Assembly (NCBI RefSeq): GCF_004015185.1
Contig: NZ_CP025746.1
Coordinates: forward strand, 5,163,776 to 5,227,775
DNA: 64,000 nt
Direction: 5' to 3'
Origin: Clostridium manihotivorum
GTDB lineage: Bacteria; Bacillota; Clostridia; Clostridiales; Clostridiaceae
Of the stretch, positions 61,595 to 64,000 are shown in pieces. Made by a program: the position numbers and the translations under genes. Every line of letters starts with the position of its first letter. Within the stretch, counting starts at the first letter, position 1. Below the pieces are notes generated by a model, which saw only the letters and a program-made list of their open reading frames with translations, made no database searches and had not been told where the DNA came from.

Positions 61595-61963
61595 CTATTT
61601 CACCCCTTTAAATAAACCAGCTTTAGCTCTTTCTATACTTGCTTCTTTATTGCTTTCATCAGTAGAACCTGAAGTCAAGTCATTAAGTCCATATACTAGC
61701 TTTTTACCGCCTAGCTCTACCAATTGTATTTCCTTTTCTTCACCGGGTTCAAATCTTACTGCTGTGCCAGAAGGTATATCAAGTCTCATACCAAAGGCTT
61801 CTTCCCTATCAAATTGAAGGCACTTGTTTACTTCAAAAAAATGAAAATGTGAACCAACCTGCACTGGTCTATCACCAGTATTTGCTACAACTAAAGTCTT
61901 AGTTTTTCTTCCTTCGTTACATATAATATCTCTATCTTTAACGATGATTTCACCTGGTTTCAT
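61595..61963 (-). CDS. ureB: Urease subunit beta UreB
   Basis: A 122-residue structural subunit. Family motifs are KPGEIIVKDRDI at the N-terminus, NTGDRPVQVGSHFHFFEVN, and GMRLDIPSGTAVRFEPGEEKEIQLVELGG. It assembles with UreA and UreC into the (alpha-beta-gamma)3 enzyme. It starts 8 bases after ureA. Confidence 0.96.
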   Translation of the reverse strand: MKPGEIIVKDRDIICNEGRKTKTLVVANTGDRPVQVGSHFHFFEVNKCLQFDREEAFGMRLDIPSGTAVRFEPGEEKEIQLVELGGKKLVYGLNDLTSGSTDESNKEASIERAKAGLFKGVK

Positions 61964-61971
61964 ACTTCCAC

Positions 61972-62274
61972 CTACCTTATTGGATTGTGAACGGTAACTA
62001 GTTTTGTACCATCAGGAAAGGTTGCTTCAATCTGAACTTCATCTATCATCTCAGCTATACCCTCCATAACATCCTCTTCCTTTAATATAGTTGTTCCAAA
62101 GCTCATAAGCTCTGTTACAGTCTTCCCATCTCTAGCCGCTTCCATAAGCTCAGAGCAAATAAGTGCCACTGCCTCTGGATAGTTTAATTTTAACCCTCTA
62201 TCCTTACGCTTTCTTGCAAGCTCCCCAGCATAATGAAGCATCAGTTTTTCCATTTCTCTAGGAGTAAAATACAT
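61972..62274 (-). CDS. ureA: Urease subunit gamma UreA
   Basis: A 100-residue structural subunit: YFTPREMEKLMLHYAGELARKRKDRG, NYPEAVALICSELMEAARDG and a C-terminal EATFPDGTKLVTVHNPI. The ATG at 62274 gives exactly the usual 100 residues and follows AGGTAAGGTG; a GTG two codons upstream is less likely. First gene of ureABCEFGD. No promoter or nickel or nitrogen operator was fixed in the 424 bases upstream, which hold a family C repeat. Confidence 0.95.
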   Translation of the reverse strand: MYFTPREMEKLMLHYAGELARKRKDRGLKLNYPEAVALICSELMEAARDGKTVTELMSFGTTILKEEDVMEGIAEMIDEVQIEATFPDGTKLVTVHNPIR

Positions 62275-62324
62275 ACACACACCTTACCTTTCTATTAACT
62301 ATTGCTTACTTTCCTACTTTGCCC

Positions 62325-62465
62325 AGCTGCCTTTCCCAATGTATATGAGGAACGTCAGGCAGATGAATAAGTTTTATTTTTACTGTATGCGCTAAGAGCT
62401 GTTGTAAATTCTTGATATTACTAGGCTTAGTTATAGCAATATTTATGTTTTCTATACAGTAAAAA
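62325..62465. repeat. Repeat family C copy in the urease leader
   Basis: CTGCCTTTCCCAATGTATATGAGG, GGCAGATGAATAAGTTTTATTTTTACTGTATG, and TATACAGTAAAAA at the other end. It matches 32704-32842 over its whole length. It lies about 50 bases upstream of ureA, so the operon promoter is in or beyond it. Confidence 0.6.
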
Positions 62466-62487
62466 GGCATCTCAATTAAGAGATACC
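62461..62487 (-). terminator. Terminator of the ABC permease gene
   Basis: On the minus strand GGTATCTC pairs with GAGATGCC (one G-U pair) around a six-base loop and is followed by TTTTT. It separates the permease gene from the urease operon. Confidence 0.75.
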
Positions 62488-62704
62488 TCCTTGTATCAAT
62501 ATTTTAACTTTATTTTATTTATGTGGAATATTTTTCTTATGCCAATATTATACTATCAGTATTCAATTCATACAATAAGCGTTTTATAAATTAATTAGTT
62601 TGCCTACTTGCATTACTTCATCTAGAAGTACCACTTCATACTAAAATATATGTTTTCAAATTTTCCTCTCAGAAGCCAGATTATTTTTTAAAATAGTTAT
62701 CTGA

Positions 62705-64000
62705 TTAAAGTGGTGCATCTTTATAAGCTATTAACTTTCTAAAGCTGTGTCCGGCATATACTAATATAGTAATTAACAAAAACACTGGAGATAAATATAA
62801 TAATAGTAATTTGCTTTTGAATATTGAAGAAATCATAACAATGAATATTAATGGTAACAATGTGAGAATAAAGTATGGCTTTAAAACTTTAAAAATATGC
62901 TCCGCTGAAAATAAATCCTTCACTTCTACCCAGTTTAGTGACATATTCTCAATATCCAACTGAATTAAAATTATTGTCATTCCAATTATATATGTCACTG
63001 CAATGACTTCAAGTAATAAAAATTCAAGAAAATTGGAGTAGAATACCATTATCAGTACATTACTACTTATAAATACAATAATATTAGTTAGCATTGCAAC
63101 TATGAATTTTGCTAACAGAAAATCTCTTTTTTCCACTGGGAAAACCTTAAGTTGAGTTAAAGATCTTCCTTCTCTTGAGAATGACGTAATCATCGTAGCA
63201 TTTCCTATTTGAAAGCTTAACAACCATAAAACCAGCAGAAAAGGTTTTAAACTAGGTGCAATTACTATAATATTACTAATTTGTCTTCTAAATACCAGCA
63301 GTCCTATGGCACCGATTATAGAATACATAAAGTTAAAAGTTATACAATTAAATCTAATAGATGGTATTTGTATTATTACTTTAAGATCTCTTATCACATT
63401 GGAGATAATAGTATTTTTAGGTCTAAAATCATAATTACTTGTATCAACTTCTGATTTTTCAGAGGCTTTTGAGGCAAAGATTTCACTTTTCATAATACTA
63501 GCATATGCTTCACCAAGCTTATAAAAGCCAAAACTTGAAATAGTTATTATAGACATTGCTATGAAATAATTTATAAATAAAGCTTTACTTAAACTCTCTT
63601 TAAAAAAGCTGTACAGCAACAAATTATTAAAGACAATATGGTTAATTAAAGCTGACTTCATAAGAAAATAAGTGAGTATCATTACTGCTATATCAACTAA
63701 TATAAGCCAAATATCAATTTTCCAAGTAGCTTTCCTATTACTAATTGCGGCCACAACCCAGAATATAGTTAAGGTTATTAAGGTAATATACACAACTGGA
63801 ACAGCAGTAATAATAATTTGGTATATAAATACCTGTAAATAATAATTAATGCTGACATGTTCCAAAATACCATAACTAAATAAAAACACAACAACCAATA
63901 TGGAAACCAAAGAATTATATAAATAGCTCATAACAGCTTTAGAAAATAGTAGCTTTCCAGGTTTTATTGGAAATATAATCATTTCCTTCCAATCACTAGC
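62705..64000 (-). CDS. ABC-2 type transporter permease, cut by the window edge
   Basis: At least 431 codons; the frame is open to the edge, so the N-terminus lies beyond it. About ten membrane helices are visible. The opening segment WKEMIIFPIKPGKLLFSK matches the loop of exporter permeases that precedes a membrane helix, and TSFSREGRSLTQLKVFPVEKRDFLLAK repeats the same pattern near residue 280, so the protein has two related halves. The ATPase partner is probably encoded just upstream, outside the window. The substrate is unknown. An internal ATG at 63982 is not the real start. Confidence 0.8.
   Translation of the reverse strand, partial: ASDWKEMIIFPIKPGKLLFSKAVMSYLYNSLVSILVVVFLFSYGILEHVSINYYLQVFIYQIIITAVPVVYITLITLTIFWVVAAISNRKATWKIDIWLILVDIAVMILTYFLMKSALINHIVFNNLLLYSFFKESLSKALFINYFIAMSIITISSFGFYKLGEAYASIMKSEIFASKASEKSEVDTSNYDFRPKNTIISNVIRDLKVIIQIPSIRFNCITFNFMYSIIGAIGLLVFRRQISNIIVIAPSLKPFLLVLWLLSFQIGNATMITSFSREGRSLTQLKVFPVEKRDFLLAKFIVAMLTNIIVFISSNVLIMVFYSNFLEFLLLEVIAVTYIIGMTIILIQLDIENMSLNWVEVKDLFSAEHIFKVLKPYFILTLLPLIFIVMISSIFKSKLLLLYLSPVFLLITILVYAGHSFRKLIAYKDAPL

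Noticed and set aside
1..64000. tRNA, rRNA, CRISPR array or prophage
   Set aside because: No cloverleaf, rRNA core sequence, regularly spaced direct repeats or phage structural genes were seen on either strand.

Overview
The window is AT-rich, low-GC Firmicute DNA. It looks like a spore-forming, motile, anaerobic Clostridium in the broad sense. Supporting signs are the cotJABC spore-coat operon, SAM-I and yybP-ykoY riboswitches, Rrf2, PadR and LytTR regulators, strong AGGAGG ribosome-binding sites, frequent TTG/GTG starts, and an Rgg/Rap-like (RRNPP) regulator of the kind multiplied in solventogenic and other clostridia. I cannot name the species. No rRNA, tRNA, CRISPR array or prophage was recognised.

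Layout. 0-5.4 kb: a MutS2 paralogue without an Smr domain, a TPR regulator with a previously uncalled 46-residue secreted propeptide gene just downstream (a putative quorum-sensing pair), and plsY. 5.7-9.7 kb: polyamine importer operon potA-potB-potCD, with permease and binding protein fused. 10-16 kb: a DUF3867-like gene and a compact chemosensory operon cheY-cheA-cheW-mcp. 16.3-25 kb: an orphan LytTR regulator, an Rrf2 regulator, an orphan protein with an internal duplication, a double-propeller sensor kinase, mnmA, a 28-residue basic peptide, a small hypothetical protein and a Ca2+/H+ antiporter. 25.3-33 kb: a zinc-ribbon protein, a 6-phosphogluconolactonase-like protein, aspartate 4-decarboxylase, metY behind two tandem SAM-I riboswitches, and cotJABC. 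33-37.3 kb: a secreted GH64 beta-1,3-glucanase and an IS1182-type element. 37.4-42 kb: two microproteins, a P-type cation ATPase behind a yybP-ykoY (Mn2+) riboswitch, and a (p)ppGpp synthetase. 42.1-44.5 kb: an IS630-type element inserted into another copy of itself. 44.7-56.4 kb: an accessory mixture of two membrane proteins in one operon, a solitary ClpP, an AraC-type HTH protein, a MORN protein, a PadR/FtsW-like pair, an M50-like protease, a Nudix hydrolase, a HEXXH protein, an HD-domain protein and an aldo/keto reductase. 57-62.3 kb: a complete urease operon ureABCEFGD. 62.7 kb to the edge: an ABC-2 type permease cut by the window end.

How parts work together. The metal and metabolite RNA switches give clear predictions: SAM shuts off metY through two serial terminators, and Mn2+ turns on the P-type ATPase because the P1 helix competes with the terminator. 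The regulator/propeptide pair should sense an exported and re-imported peptide. The four-gene chemosensory operon is transcribed cheY first and has no methylation enzymes beside it.

Between genes the window is littered with at least three families of short palindromic repeats. Family A has ends near TGTTTAA / TTTAACAGAG. Family B is a 104-bp hairpin with compensatory arm changes. Family C carries ACTGTATA / TATACAGT arms. They sit in leaders, terminators and convergent gaps, and are probably MITE-like or RNA-structured elements. All functional calls come from reading the sequence; no database search was run.
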